From contig CAJNOP010000032.1 of NCBI GenBank assembly GCA_905250075.1, forward strand, positions 503,675 to 567,674: a stretch of 64,000 nt of DNA, given 5' to 3'. This document shows, in pieces, positions 22,880-34,394 of the stretch (positions within the stretch are counted from its first letter, which is position 1; each line of letters starts with the position of its first letter). The DNA is from Rotaria sp. Silwood1. Taxonomy: Eukaryota; Rotifera; Eurotatoria; Philodinida; Philodinidae. The notes beneath the pieces were generated by a model. It saw only the letters and a list, made by a program, of their open reading frames with translations. It did not search any database and was not told where the DNA came from. Made by a program: the position numbers and the translations under genes.

Positions 22880-24231
22880 CTGTTATTAATCTGTTGTTGT
22901 AATCGTTATCTTTCTTAGCTATTCTTTGATCCAGCAGAAAAATTCGCCTATGATTATTGTCGACACCACAATTAACTAGGGCGTATGTTAGACAAATATC
23001 TGGACAACGGTAATAGCCAGTGATCTAAATCTTTAACCAATCGAAATAAGCAGAATCAGAATGTGTTTTTATATAGTATTGTGCAAGATGAAATCGTTGT
23101 GAAATCAATCATTTTGGGAAATCTTTCACAGATTTGAATAATAGTGGAATGTGACTTGAATGGAGTTTTCATTCTGATATGATGTTAGATAGAGCCACTA
23201 CAAATCTATAATTAAAAATACAAATACGAATAGTTATTTGCGCACATCCTGATGTTAAGCAACTGAATTCGACCATTTTTGAACTTAAATCATTGTGAAT
23301 CGCAACGGTTTTTTACTGAATTTTCTCACTTTTCATCAAATTTTCATTGTAACAACAGCAGACGTTTTTGATAAAATGTAAAAAATCTGGTTGAAAATCA
23401 CTGCAATTTTCTATGATTTCAGCACAGAAATAATCGAATTCATTTTCTTAACATTAGAATGTGAGAATGTATAACCATTCACATTGTATCTTAAACTATA
23501 GCTCTTCAGTTCCTGTATCTAACATGCATGTCAGAATGAAAATTTTATTCAGACTATATTACATTATTATCTATTTTTCTGAATGATTTTCATTACGGAT
23601 CAGTTTGGCAGCAATTTCATCTTGTATAACATTATATAATTCTAATAACAAAAAGAAGACAATGCAAATAAAAACGAGAGTACACATAAAAAATAAGATC
23701 AGAATAGCATTTCCATGATCAAGAGAATATTGACAAGAAAAAAATATTAGCAAACATTGATATCAATCTTTTCTGACATTCTCCAAGAGCTGAGTGAACA
23801 CCATAGAAGGATATTGCTTGGAAAAACCAAAAAAGTGATGATATTTAACTAAGTAGTACAACGGTCAAACAATAAAACTCTTCTGCTAAAAGCAAAAGAG
23901 ATGATAACCTTCATTCGAAAAGACTCCCAGTCAGATAGACTCACTAAAGAAAATATGAAAAGATTTTTATCTTCAGATATAAAGGTTTATCTCTAATGTA
24001 AAAAAGCCAAGCATGATTTTCTCTGTTGGAGACGAACTACTTTTTTTATTTATGGAAGAATAATCACAATAAAGAAAACGTGAAATTCCAAGGATTTCTA
24101 ACAGATAACGTAGTAAAGTTTGAAATAGCAATAATTCTTAGAATGGCAATGGGACTGGCATGTATCAAAGCTGGTCATTATAAAACTGAAAAGAATTTTA
24201 AAAAAAGAGAGAAGAACATCTAATCTTTATT
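22880..24231. repeat. Spacer between tRNA of unit B and USP pseudogene of unit C
   Basis: The first about 100 bp after the tRNA matches 26,762-26,860. From about 23,640 it is collinear with unit B 15,500-16,130. A minus-strand open frame at 23571-23753 encodes about 60 residues with a strongly hydrophobic segment (ILILFFMCTLVFICIVFFLL), like a membrane-spanning exon. The unit B copy of this frame is disrupted and I cannot join it to other exons, so I do not call it a gene. Confidence 0.5.
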
Positions 24232-24645
24232 TAATGATAATGCTAGAAATACGAATTCGTCTATCATTTATCTACTTTTATTCAAAAAAGTGTAAACTAT
24301 TGCTTTATTCAACATAAGGTTTTCTAACAAAAAAGAAAAAGAGTCAGAGTTGTATAAAAACATTTTTTTTTCGTTCTTAAGTAATGTCGATAAACATTGC
24401 AACGCAAGGAGGAGAAAAAAGGTTTATTTTTTGTCGTACTTAGGTGTTTGCCAACGTTACTATAGAAAGAAAAAAAAATGTTTTTATACAACTCTAACTC
24501 TTGTTGTTAGAAAATATTATGCTGAACAATTCAAAAGCTTACGCACTCTGTTTCGACAAAAAAAATAGAAATATGATAGACGAACTCGTATTACTAGCAT
24601 TATCACTTATTAAATATATTTCGTTTAACGATATAAATCTATTAT
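24232..24645. mobile_element. TIR insert in unit C with an empty site in units B and D
   Basis: Inverted repeats of about 38 bp at 24,232-24,270 and 24,571-24,612 (shared core ATAATGCTAG...TCGTCTATC) bound about 300 bp of A-rich, noncoding sequence. The equivalent positions in unit B (about 16,120-16,135) and the unit D fragment (about 27,525-27,540) lack it and read straight across. That makes it an insertion in unit C. The exact ends and target duplication are not resolved because the site is T/A-rich. Confidence 0.6.
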
Positions 24646-24799
24646 TTATTTCTCATGTATTCTTTATGACAAAAGAATGATTGAAAGTTGCAACACAACT
24701 TCATTTGAAATACTGACAAAATCTTCTATATAAATATCCATTTATCCACAAAAGTACTCTTTAAACTTTTAAACAAGCCTATTACTTTCGAAAGATTAT

Positions 24800-25317
24800 T
24801 TTCATATTTATTTTCAACATAATTTTGAGCTTCATTGGGGCTAAACGAGACAATACAACTGCTAAATATGAACATATCGAACATCATATTGTACGTATTT
24901 AAAATCATTTATAAACAATAATCTTTATGACAAAAATGAATCCAAAAAAAACTAAAATAACTGTAGCACGTTATTTTTTGATGATCGAAAACAATGCATA
25001 ACAATTGAACGTTCATTAATAACAAGTAAAAAAGTGAAAACATTAAGTTTTAATCTTACACATGAAGCACATAAACTACTTGATTTTACTGTTGTTGGTA
25101 TACTTGAAGAGCGGCAGAAGATTTTAATACTTAATTTGATAAAATAAAAATAGAAGAAATTCAACATTAGAAAGGAACAAAAAAGAGAATTAATCATGAA
25201 AGAAATCGAACTGAAAATGATCTTAATAAACAAAATAGAAATAGTACATGTCAAAAACCACCACAAAATATTATGTGAATTAACGCGTTGATGATTTTGA
25301 TTGTTAGTCACATTCAC
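24800..25317 (+). pseudogene. USP-like last-exon pseudogene, unit C
   Basis: Aligns with 4,660-5,190 of the USP-like gene across its whole length, including the part that is interrupted in unit B, but has stops, small deletions and a missing stretch after VVGILE. It shares diagnostic changes with the unit B copy, for example the segment following the His-Tyr-Phe codons at about 24,970-25,010. Confidence 0.8.
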
Positions 25318-25457
25318 AAGTTATCTCATTACTATTATTTATATATATTTATTTATCTATTTATTTATTTATAATAAAAACTATAGATTGCTGAGTATGT
25401 ATTGAATATGTTTTGTAAAAAAGTAAAGCGAAAAGGCGATTAATTAAGTTCATCTTA

Positions 25458-26425
25458 TTATTTTAATTCATCTCGTATACCTAAAACATTATTACAATGA
25501 GGACAATAATGAGTTACTTTTTTACATTCTGACAGGCAAAATGCTAGCAAGCCAAAAATACAGGTGAAAAAACATAAGACCACAAATCCTATAAAAGTAA
25601 TATATGTCATTTCTTTTTCTACACGTGTTGTTACTGTAGCACCACATTGCGGACAAACGAGTGAAACTGGTTTACGTGGCCATTTAAATTTGTCGGAATG
25701 AAGTGCTCCTTGACTTGTTGGATGATTTGTTGATAAGTCTAAAAAGAGAATTTTTTACATTCTTGTATGAAAAACAAGGTTAAATATTTACTTTGATTGT
25801 TATTTGCAAGTAATGGCTGTTGTTGTGTAGGTACCGGATGTGATGATGATTGAATAGCTGTCGCATAAGTAGGTGGTATTTGTTGAAACGGTGTCTGATA
25901 TATTGGTGTTGATTGCTGAAGAGCTGTCTGATGTATTAGTTCTGATTGTTGAGGAGCTGCCTGATACGTTGGTGTTGACTGTTGAAGAGCGGTCTGATGT
26001 ATTAGTTNNNNNNNNNNCTGATACGTTGGTGTTGACTGTTGAAGAGCGGTCTGATGTATTAGTTCTGATTGTTGAGGATTTGTCAGATACATTGGTGCTA
26101 ATTGTTGAAGAGCTGTTTGATATATTAACTCTGATTGTTGAGGAGCTGTCTGATGCATTGGTGTTAATTGTTGAAGAGCTGTCTGATGCATTGGTGTTAA
26201 TTGTTGAAGAGCTGTTTGATATATTAACTCTGATTGTTGAGGAGCTGTCTGATACATTGGTGCTGACTGTGAAGGAGTCTCTTGATATATTGGTTGCGAC
26301 TGTGGATTCATATTCATGTTATAAACAGGTTGCATTTGTCCATATATACTAGCATATGTAGGTTCCGTGTAGTAATGATTAGATGGCGGCGCATAAGTAA
26401 AAGATTGTTGAAAACTATTATTCAT
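25458..26425 (-). CDS. LITAF-domain membrane protein, copy C, with expanded 11-aa repeat and assembly gap
   Basis: Exon 1 (26425-25792) and exon 2 (25738-25458) join in frame, about 304 aa if the ten N (26008-26017) are counted. The N-terminus MNNSFQQSFTYAPPSNHYY matches the sister copies. It is followed by about ten repeats of an 11-residue unit with consensus IYQTAxQQSEL/MHQTALQQLTP, then a PPTYATA motif. The LITAF domain (CPQCG, hydrophobic segment, HYCPHCN) is encoded by exon 2 and ends GIRDELK. The frame on both sides of the gap agrees, so the gene is probably intact. Confidence 0.8.
25890..26300 (-). repeat. Coding minisatellite, 33-bp unit, in LITAF copy C
   Basis: Tandem 33-bp units encode the 11-residue Gln-rich repeat. 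Copies A and B have only one or two related units, so the expansion is specific to copy C. The array is broken by ten N; 47 bases directly left of the gap are repeated exactly directly right of it. Confidence 0.85.
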
Positions 26426-26689
26426 AGTTACTCTATGTACTTTTTATAATAAATACGAGTTATAAGCGTCTCTATATAATGAAATAATCGAGACACACAA
26501 TGTCATGTGTTTTTTTGTTTATTTTGCATGATATCCATTCAACTGTAACGATGACTATAATCATGTGTTACTCACAAAAACCTTATCCCCATTGAAATGT
26601 ATCTTAACAGAAATTTGAAACAGCTATCTTAGTTATCGTGTTATATAGAATATAGTTTCAAATATATTTGGTTTGTGCAAAAAGAAATA

Positions 26690-26761
26690 TTCCGACGCCG
26701 GGAATCGAACCCGGGCCTCCTGCGTGAAAGGCAGAAATCCTAACCACTAGACCACGTCGGA
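26690..26761 (-). tRNA. tRNA-Glu (TTC), unit C
   Basis: 72 nt, same sequence as the other intact copies, with A and B boxes. The terminator T run lies a few bases further downstream on the transcribed strand than in the others. It is 265 bp upstream of the LITAF C start, like unit A. Confidence 0.95.
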
Positions 26762-27640
26762 CTGATATTAATTAGTTGACGTAGTAATTATCTTTTTTAG
26801 CTATCCTTTAATAAGCAGCACAAATTTAGCTATGGTTAGTTTCAGAAATAAGATTCAGATATTAGAAATCAAACTTGGATATTTTGTACATAAAGTAGAA
26901 TAATACATCATGCCTTATCAATAGTATTGCGGCTAAGCACTCATAATAATAAGAAGCGTTCTTGATTTTTAAACCATACGACATGCTTCGATTGTCAAAA
27001 ATGGTTACAGTGGTATTACAAAGCATAATTCATGCGAGATTTCAAATGAAATGTATCATTTATCACCTTAAATCGTTGTCTGGTAACCAGTGTGTTGTAA
27101 TTTCTTATAAGATATCAATAGGTCAGAATATTCAGCTAATGATGATAATTTTGATATATTTTGTTAATCCTTGGATATATATCTATGGCATGGTATCTTC
27201 ATCAGTTCATGTTTGGGAAGACTGCCAGTCAATTTAAAACGGCTTAAGAAAAAATGAAAAGATTGTTATCGTGAGATATGCACAAATGTCTGTAATGTAA
27301 AAAGGAGAAACATAATGTTCTCTATGCTAACGAGTTTTTTTGCTTTAATTTTTTCTCACAGGAATCACAACACAGAAAATCTAAAACTCGAAAAATGTAT
27401 CACCATTAATACAGTAAAGTTTAATTTAACAACAATTTTACGATGAAGATAAGATTGACATGCAAATATCAAAGCTAGCCAATATAAAACCGAAAAGAAA
27501 GAAAAGGAAGAAGAGTCGGTAATCTCTATTTCTCATTTATTGTTTATGACAATAGAAATATTGACAATTGCAAAACATGTACCTTAAAAAATACTGACTA
27601 AATTTTCTATATATATATTCATTTAACAAAAAAAGTACTA
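26762..27640. repeat. Spacer and truncated further unit (D)
   Basis: 26,990-27,110 resembles 13,410-13,510 in unit A. 27,235-27,640 is collinear with the unit B/C spacer (15,840-16,260; 23,950-24,230 plus 24,650-24,770). The similarity stops before any USP or LITAF sequence, so the array ends here in a partial unit. Confidence 0.65.
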
Positions 27641-30137
27641 TTAACGATTTCTTAGAAACAGCTCATTTTTCGTGTTTTTGTGAACTATGTCATGATCTGA
27701 TCGGATGCTATTATCAATGAATCAAATATAGGTATTCAAGAAAGTAATAACGTAAATTCGATATATTATTCATTCATGTAAAACATTTACTGCTTCAACG
27801 AAATGTCTTGATTTCACTACGAATATTTCTAATGGAAAATTTATCTTTTACTACTTTGACATCATTTGCCCAAGAAGTTTTTTTACGGGTTTAAGACAAA
27901 AGTGAAATTGATTCGCTTTATATGTTATACAACAAGAAGATAAAACATAGATCATACCCAAATAAATATCAAAAGGCAAAGAAATTTTTTTGCTCATAAT
28001 TGAACTTATTCATAATGCAGTTAAACGAGATGTTCATCAATCGAACAGTGATTTAATATCAATCAGTGTCTTTTTCATAACAGTGTCTGACGATTTCAAA
28101 AAAGCTTAATCAATCATTTATGTATTTACAACTACTTACAGAAATTCCACACTATTTACATTATGATGACAATTTCTACAAAGAAATTATTCATTGCTAT
28201 CGACAAAAATTTTATTAACAATCATAGACGAAATTGAATAAAAATATGATTAATCATCATTTCTTTGATCATTTACACGAAACTGTGAAATGTTTCATGT
28301 AAGATAAACTTTCAAAAACACCAGACGATGAAATAATAATCGAAATGCTTGTTTTGTTTTTGTTCAACATTTTTACCAATAAATTGAATCGTTATATTTT
28401 AAATCAAAGAATACTCATCCATTTGTTGTTTGTAGAAGACTAGAACTTTTAAATAGGAAACTCGAAAAAAATGAAGAACAATAAATGATATTAACTTTCA
28501 TTCAATGTCTTCTTATTATGCAGCACTTAAAGTGCTAAACATATGCGAAAAGCAACTCAAAAATCAACATGATGACATCGATTGGCTACATTTTAAGGAT
28601 CCACCGTTGAAAAAAATCATTTTTCGTCAGAACGGTCGAAATTAAAATAATTGCATAGAAAGATAGCCCACCATTTGATCTTTCATAAAAGACAAAAGTT
28701 TTTACTCAACACCTCGTTTTTTTCCAAAAGTTTTTGAAGGTTTCTCTCGACCCTTATTCGAAAAATAAACTGTTTTCAGAAAAACCAAAAAACCTTTTTC
28801 TTTTTTCTCAGTTTACAGTTTCTTGAGCGCGCAAACCTAAATTCTCTGTCGATATTCATTCGATGTATTTAATTTTTTTTATTCGAAAAAGCGTGTCAAA
28901 AGGCAGTGCAATAGAGAGCGTTTTTTTTTAATTATATATACAGACATTTATATAACTCGAGACTCATTTTTTTAAGAGTTTTTCGAGGCATTGAATTTTC
29001 AATCCCTGTCTTTTCCCTTAAACAGTAACTATTTAAAAAAAGACCTCTGTACTGCACTTAGTGCCCTAACTAGAAATAGTCGGGTGGTTAAGCATCGCCC
29101 TAAAAACTTAAAGATGTTATCTAAGAGTGATGCATTATATGTCTTTCTTTTATACAGCCAAAGTGCATTAAAGAATCTATCTATAAAAGCAGATTTTTTA
29201 AATTTTGCTTTACTTATTCAGTAGGGAATAGATCCAAAGGTTGCAAAATTTTATTTGCATAAAACTCGATTATTTCTATGTAAATCAGTGAAACTGTTGA
29301 TGAATTCTTCGCAATACACGTTGAAATGGTGCTCCACTTCTAATATACACAAACTGCTCAAACAAATATCCAATATTGTGTGATACTTGTAGTTGTTTCT
29401 ATTAGTTTCATCTTGTTAAATATTTGTTCACAGGCAGCGAACGAAACTGTTAGAGTTATAGCATCGATGACATATGATATTATTGTTTGAAATGTCGATT
29501 GTTGAAGTTAATAATTCAAACTTAGAGATCATTTTGATACTTCTGGATTTTGAATTATCAGCAACGATTCAAGAATCAGAGATAGACAACTATAACCTCG
29601 AGTTTAGGTAAACTTCAAAGTTTACACATTTTCTTATCAGAGTTGAAGTGATGTATAAAAAAAATGAAGAGTTGGACTTAAAATAAGGATTCGAAAAAGA
29701 ATAAAATTACATGAAATTGGAGTGGCATATGATCGAAGTTGTTTATCTCTATTAAGAAGTTAAATTTGATTAAATAACAAACACAGCACAGCTATTATAT
29801 ATATCGCAAGTTTTTTTTTGACTCTTTCAGTTTTCCACAAAACTCTGTATCTGAACAAAATACTGATATTCTATTTAAAATTCTTTTTTCTCTAATCATC
29901 TGTCATAACCAATAAATCACTCAAGTATCGTAAGAATTTTACGATATCTTTATCGATCTAAAGAAACTGTTGAAGATACTCAATGATGTTAATTTTTTTT
30001 GTTATACATTTTTATTTTAATTATTCATAAAGACGAATATATCAAAATTGTCTCAATCAATTACAAGAAATAACTTTATTTTTCTAAGACGCATTATTCG
30101 CAAAGTAAAAATTGAAATTCATTTAGTCTTTTTTGAT
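27641..30137. other. No gene recognised
   Basis: AT-rich intergenic DNA. A degraded coding-like composition appears in places (about 28,000-28,550), but no protein family can be recognised. The open frame near 28,990-29,220 has no supporting features. Homopolymer T and A tracts are common. Confidence 0.4.
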
Positions 30138-31888
30138 TTAATATTCCAGAGCGTCAACAGCATAATCCAAATGAACAAAAGCTCTTTCAACTTCAGGTAT
30201 ATTTTCTAATTTATCTTTTAATTCATCTCCGATATCATGTGCTTCTTTAAGTGACATTGTTTCAGGCAAAATAACTTCAACTTCAACTAAAAATGATGTA
30301 CCAAAATGAAATGCACGAACAGTATCAATTTTTTGTATTAAGGATGAATGTTGTAATGTAAGCCATGTAATTTTTTGTAAAAATTCAGGTTTAGCTTTAT
30401 AACCGCTTAAGTTTCGTACTTGTTGACGAAGTTGTCCTAACCAACAAAATATTATATAAAAGGATATAAGAATAGCACCAATTGGATCAATCACAACGAT
30501 TTCTTTGACTTTAATTGAACCATCAAAAGCTTTGGAAGCTGAAGTATTTTTTAAATTAAAAATAAATATTTGTAAATATAAGTACTCTCTTACCAATAAT
30601 ACCACATGCAAGTGCAACTATATTTGAAAAAACATCATTTCGATGATCTTGTGCAACAGCATACATGGTTGGATTTGATATTTGATAGCAAAGAAATGAT
30701 AGAATCGCTTTACAAACTAAAACACAATTATACAATTGTTAATAGATAAAAAGATTTATGCATACCAATCGTAACACACATAACAGATATTGGTGCTGGT
30801 CCCATATCAATGTGACGTAAATCTGTTGAATTTTTTGTGAAATGATCTGCATAATTTATTAATGATTGAATTGATTCATAAATAACTTGAACCGATGCTG
30901 AAACCATGATAACTGATAAAATTACAATGATAACTGGTTCGAGACGAGTACGACCTATGATATGTTAATATTATTTTGTTTATATCAAACATGTCGAGAT
31001 ATTTACCTCCTGGATAAGTATAAGGATCATGACGTTTTATTACACGAATAACCCAATAAAGTAAACATGCTGAAGCTGAATCAACAGCAGCATCAATAAC
31101 TGATGAAATGATTGAAAGTGAACGAGAATAGACAGCAGCTACTATTTTAGCAATTAATAATGTCTATAAATAAGAATTAAAATATGTATTTAATCTTTAG
31201 TTTTCTTACTTACCACATTGCACACTAATGTTGCTTTAATCAGCCATTCAGTATATCGTTTTTGTTTATTTAAATGTTTATTTTCTCTTCCAGACCCTAA
31301 TGATGTTTGCTCATCAAGTATTTTAAATGAATCAATAAGTGCATCTTGTTTTTTATAAAAATGTCGAACGCAACTACTCAATTTTTCGTCTTCATCCTGT
31401 TTTCCTAAACAAAAAAGCAATTTGTGTTATGTTGTTTTAATTTGACATGCATTTACCATGCCGTTTACTCATAAGAGATTTCAACGAATATGGTTTATGA
31501 TCTAAAAGGAAGAAAAAGGAGACAGACATGTATCAAAGATCGAGAGAAAAGAAACATTCATACTTGCATCACTATGTCGAAACTGAGCATTAATCGAAAG
31601 TTGTTGTTTATAGGCAGCATAAAAATTACTTGAATCACTATAACTTCGTCTAATAAAAGCTGCTGGTCGTACACTTGATTCAGATTGTTCCTGAATTGCA
31701 ATTGATCGACGCGAAAGTGGATCGGAAGCTGGAGCTGATGGAACTACTAAAGTAGTAATTGGTTGTTGCTTTTGATGTGCTCGTCCATGTTTTCGACTAC
31801 CGCGAATTCCTCCAGAACTGAAATAAGCATTGCTCTCATTAAATGATTTCACACTTAAATATTGATGACCAAGACATGCTGCTTTCAT
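30138..31888 (-). CDS. Cation diffusion facilitator, Mn-type (metal tolerance protein-like)
   Basis: Seven exons: 31888-31564, 31501-31457, 31404-31214, 31163-31007, 30954-30766, 30716-30594 and 30538-30138. They total 1431 nt (476 aa) with consistent phases and GT-AG borders. After a Ser/Gln-rich cytosolic N-terminus come the transmembrane helices. The metal site in helix 2 is DAAVD and in helix 5 DHRND. Both are the DxxxD form that marks the Mn-CDF group (plant MTP8-11 type), unlike the HxxxD of zinc transporters. The C-terminal cytosolic domain ends in the usual beta-alpha-beta-beta metal-sensing fold (TVRAFHFGTSFLVEVEVILP, AFVHLDYAVD). It should export or compartmentalise Mn2+ by proton exchange; the localisation is not shown by the sequence. 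Confidence 0.88.
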
Positions 31889-32903
31889 TTAGTTATCATT
31901 CTGAAATATAGATAGGCTTTAAATAGGGCACTATCTATATTGATGTCCGTTGCACGAAACAACATTTGTCATGAGTGACTAAGAAAAAATAAATAACGAT
32001 AATGATCAAGTTTTTCTTGTTTGATAAATAACCAACCAAAAGAACCAGAAATGATAAATTATGATTCAACGCTTGACTGAATCAAATACTACAACGAAAT
32101 TTAAGCTATTATATGTGCACATGACGATATTAATGTAAGATAAGGCATCATTGCAAGTATATTCATGCGTCAATTTCGTTTTGTTTTTGTCTCTCATTAA
32201 ATAAACGTTCTAACTTCATGAGTCAGAATTTACTACTACAAACCTCAAGTCATGGAGTATAATCCTATTTAACAAGCAAAAGATAATGTGATATAAAAAA
32301 AAAACAATGAACACTTATAAATACAGTCCTGCACAAAAGAAACCCTTCCGTATGAAGTGCTACTATTCTTTATGATATTGAGTCGATATTTTTGGTGCAT
32401 GCGTGCAACAATAGTACCCTGAACACTAATACTAATCTATCCTCCATCAGTTCACATGCATTGGAATTATGATTCAAACAATCGCTTTTCCTTCTGAAAA
32501 ACTTAGTCAACGAAAGTATGCACTTGAAAAATTTTTATTTGCCGTTTAGTTATATCATAAACTACGATTGATTTTTTTTCTAGCATTAAAGACAGTTCCA
32601 TATGTCTGCTTTATTATCATCAAAGTCCGTGATTCATGAACAAGATCTTAGTAATTAGTATGTTTTGAGATAGCAAACCCATATCATAGCACTAATTCAA
32701 CTTCATTCCATGTTGCGTTTCAAAAGCTTTCAGAATAAAGTTGTCGTGGAATGCGAAATCCCTACTTATACTTTTATTAGAATACGACTAAATAGGTTTA
32801 TTATGTGCTACGCTTTTTTTTTCTTCAATTCATCCTTCACGGTATACTATCTTAGATTATTGAAATTCAATGCAATTAGTTTACAGTAGTTAAAGTAATA
32901 CTA
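31889..32903. other. No gene recognised (5' flank of the CDF gene)
   Basis: Noncoding. TACAGTCCTGCACAAAAG at about 32,326 resembles a Tc1-type terminal repeat next to a TA, but I found no partner end. Confidence 0.4.
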
Positions 32904-33869
32904 CAGGGTGTCTCATAAGTTGTGGCAGATTTTTTTAAATCTAATTTTTGATGATAATGAATACAAATCAAACTCAAACTTACACGTATCATACAACTTA
33001 ACATGTACTTTTATTTCATATATTTTATTTGAATTTAATCATTGGATATACAAAAAAATAAAGAAATTGGTACATGTGCAAAATAAGCACACCATCAATG
33101 TGTTACAATATATATACCCCGACAAAAGTTTCACTCTGTATTTCTCATATATTGTCACTATAAAAATAAGTTATTTTAAAACTAATTACATATTCTGAAA
33201 GCTCGCGGAGTTTTCTATCATTCTGTAGAATTAGGTTTTAGTTTTGACCTTTTCATTACCAAAATAAATTGAAGACAACGAAGGCACCCTCATGTCCAGA
33301 TTCCCAGACTTGATCTTTCCTTCGTCATCAAAACTAGTTTTAAAAATTTTTCATCCGTATAGAATGATCTGTATGAAAAAGTAACTATAGATTCTGATAG
33401 AGCTTAAAATTCTCTATCACCCTGTCTATTTACTTATTTTCTTGCGTTTATAGATTGAAATAAAATTGAATACAATGAATATACTCCGAATCGACTAGCC
33501 CAAAAAATTTGCATTTTTTTTCGCTACTTAAATTTAAGACACTGTATTAATACATAATATCATAGAGCATTTCAAGTGCTATCAGAATGTGTGATTTCTT
33601 TTGTAAAAACTTACTCCCATAGGAATAGTAATTGGAGAAAAAACTAACAAAGTAGCGAAAAAATGCAGACTTTTGATATTTGTCAATGGAGGGTATGTTC
33701 ATTGAATTTGTTTATTTTCTTGTATATTCAATGATCTAATCCAAATAAAATATACGAAATAAAAGTACATGCTAAGCCGTGTCATATGTATAAGTTTGAG
33801 TTTAATTTGTATTCATTATCATCAAAAATTAGATTTAAAAAAATCTGCCACAACTTATGAGACACCCTG
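32904..33869. mobile_element. Tc1/mariner-type MITE (966 bp) with TA duplication
   Basis: The ends are CAGGGTGTCTCATAAGTTG and its exact inverse. The terminal inverted repeats are about 160 bp each, with the outermost about 65 bp identical. They are flanked by TA at 32902-32903 and 33870-33871. No transposase frame is present. The interior contains further repeated segments (about 33,195-33,290 resembles 33,380-33,480 and, inverted, 33,560-33,600), so the whole element is largely self-complementary. Confidence 0.9.
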
Positions 33870-34394
33870 TATTATCTTTTGGACTCTTATCTAAATTGAT
33901 TGGAGGCAGTTGAAAAAGCAATTTTTTCGTCTAGAGCACTAACATGACTACAGCAATCTTGTTTGAGTATTAGTAAAATACGTTCTGACCCATTCTGAAC
34001 AAATTTCAACTAAAAAAACACTTATTTAGAAAAAAAAACCCATCAAAGACATTCCTCGATACGTCCTAAAGCTCGCACTTTGGTTTCCGATTTTCCTTGT
34101 AGCCAATTATAAACAAAGTATGGATTGGGTCTTTGGTATCACTCTTCTATTTATTCAAGTTCACATTCACACTCCAAAAAGTAAATATATTGAAGACATA
34201 GTTTTATTAAAACATCAGGTTTATTTCAAATGGCAAGCAGGAAGTGACAGAAATAAAATTAAAGAAAACTATAAAACAGTATTTGATTGTCTTTTTTCAA
34301 GTATCATCTCCTCAGTTAGGAAACACAAAAACAAAAACAAGTAGTAAATCGTCTGTTCGCTGAAATTATATATGTATTTAGAAATGAGTTTATA

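Noticed and set aside
4297-25317. Treating the USP-like copies at 16.3-17.2 and 24.8-25.3 kb as functional genes
   Set aside because: Both have stops and frameshifts, and copy B also has an interrupting insertion; only the first copy is open.
26008-26352. Plus-strand open frame rich in Leu/Val/Glu (VLIVEELSDxL repeats) across the LITAF C minisatellite
   Set aside because: It is the antisense reading of the 33-bp coding repeat; repeats whose length is a multiple of three stay open in several frames. The minus strand carries the start, splice sites and LITAF domain.
25450-26420. Direct-repeat array as a possible CRISPR-like structure
   Set aside because: Units are contiguous 33-bp coding repeats without unique spacers, in frame with a LITAF gene.
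32908-33198. 96-residue frame at the left end of the Tc1/mariner MITE
   Set aside because: It reads through the terminal inverted repeat and has no transposase motifs (no helix-turn-helix or DDE/D pattern).
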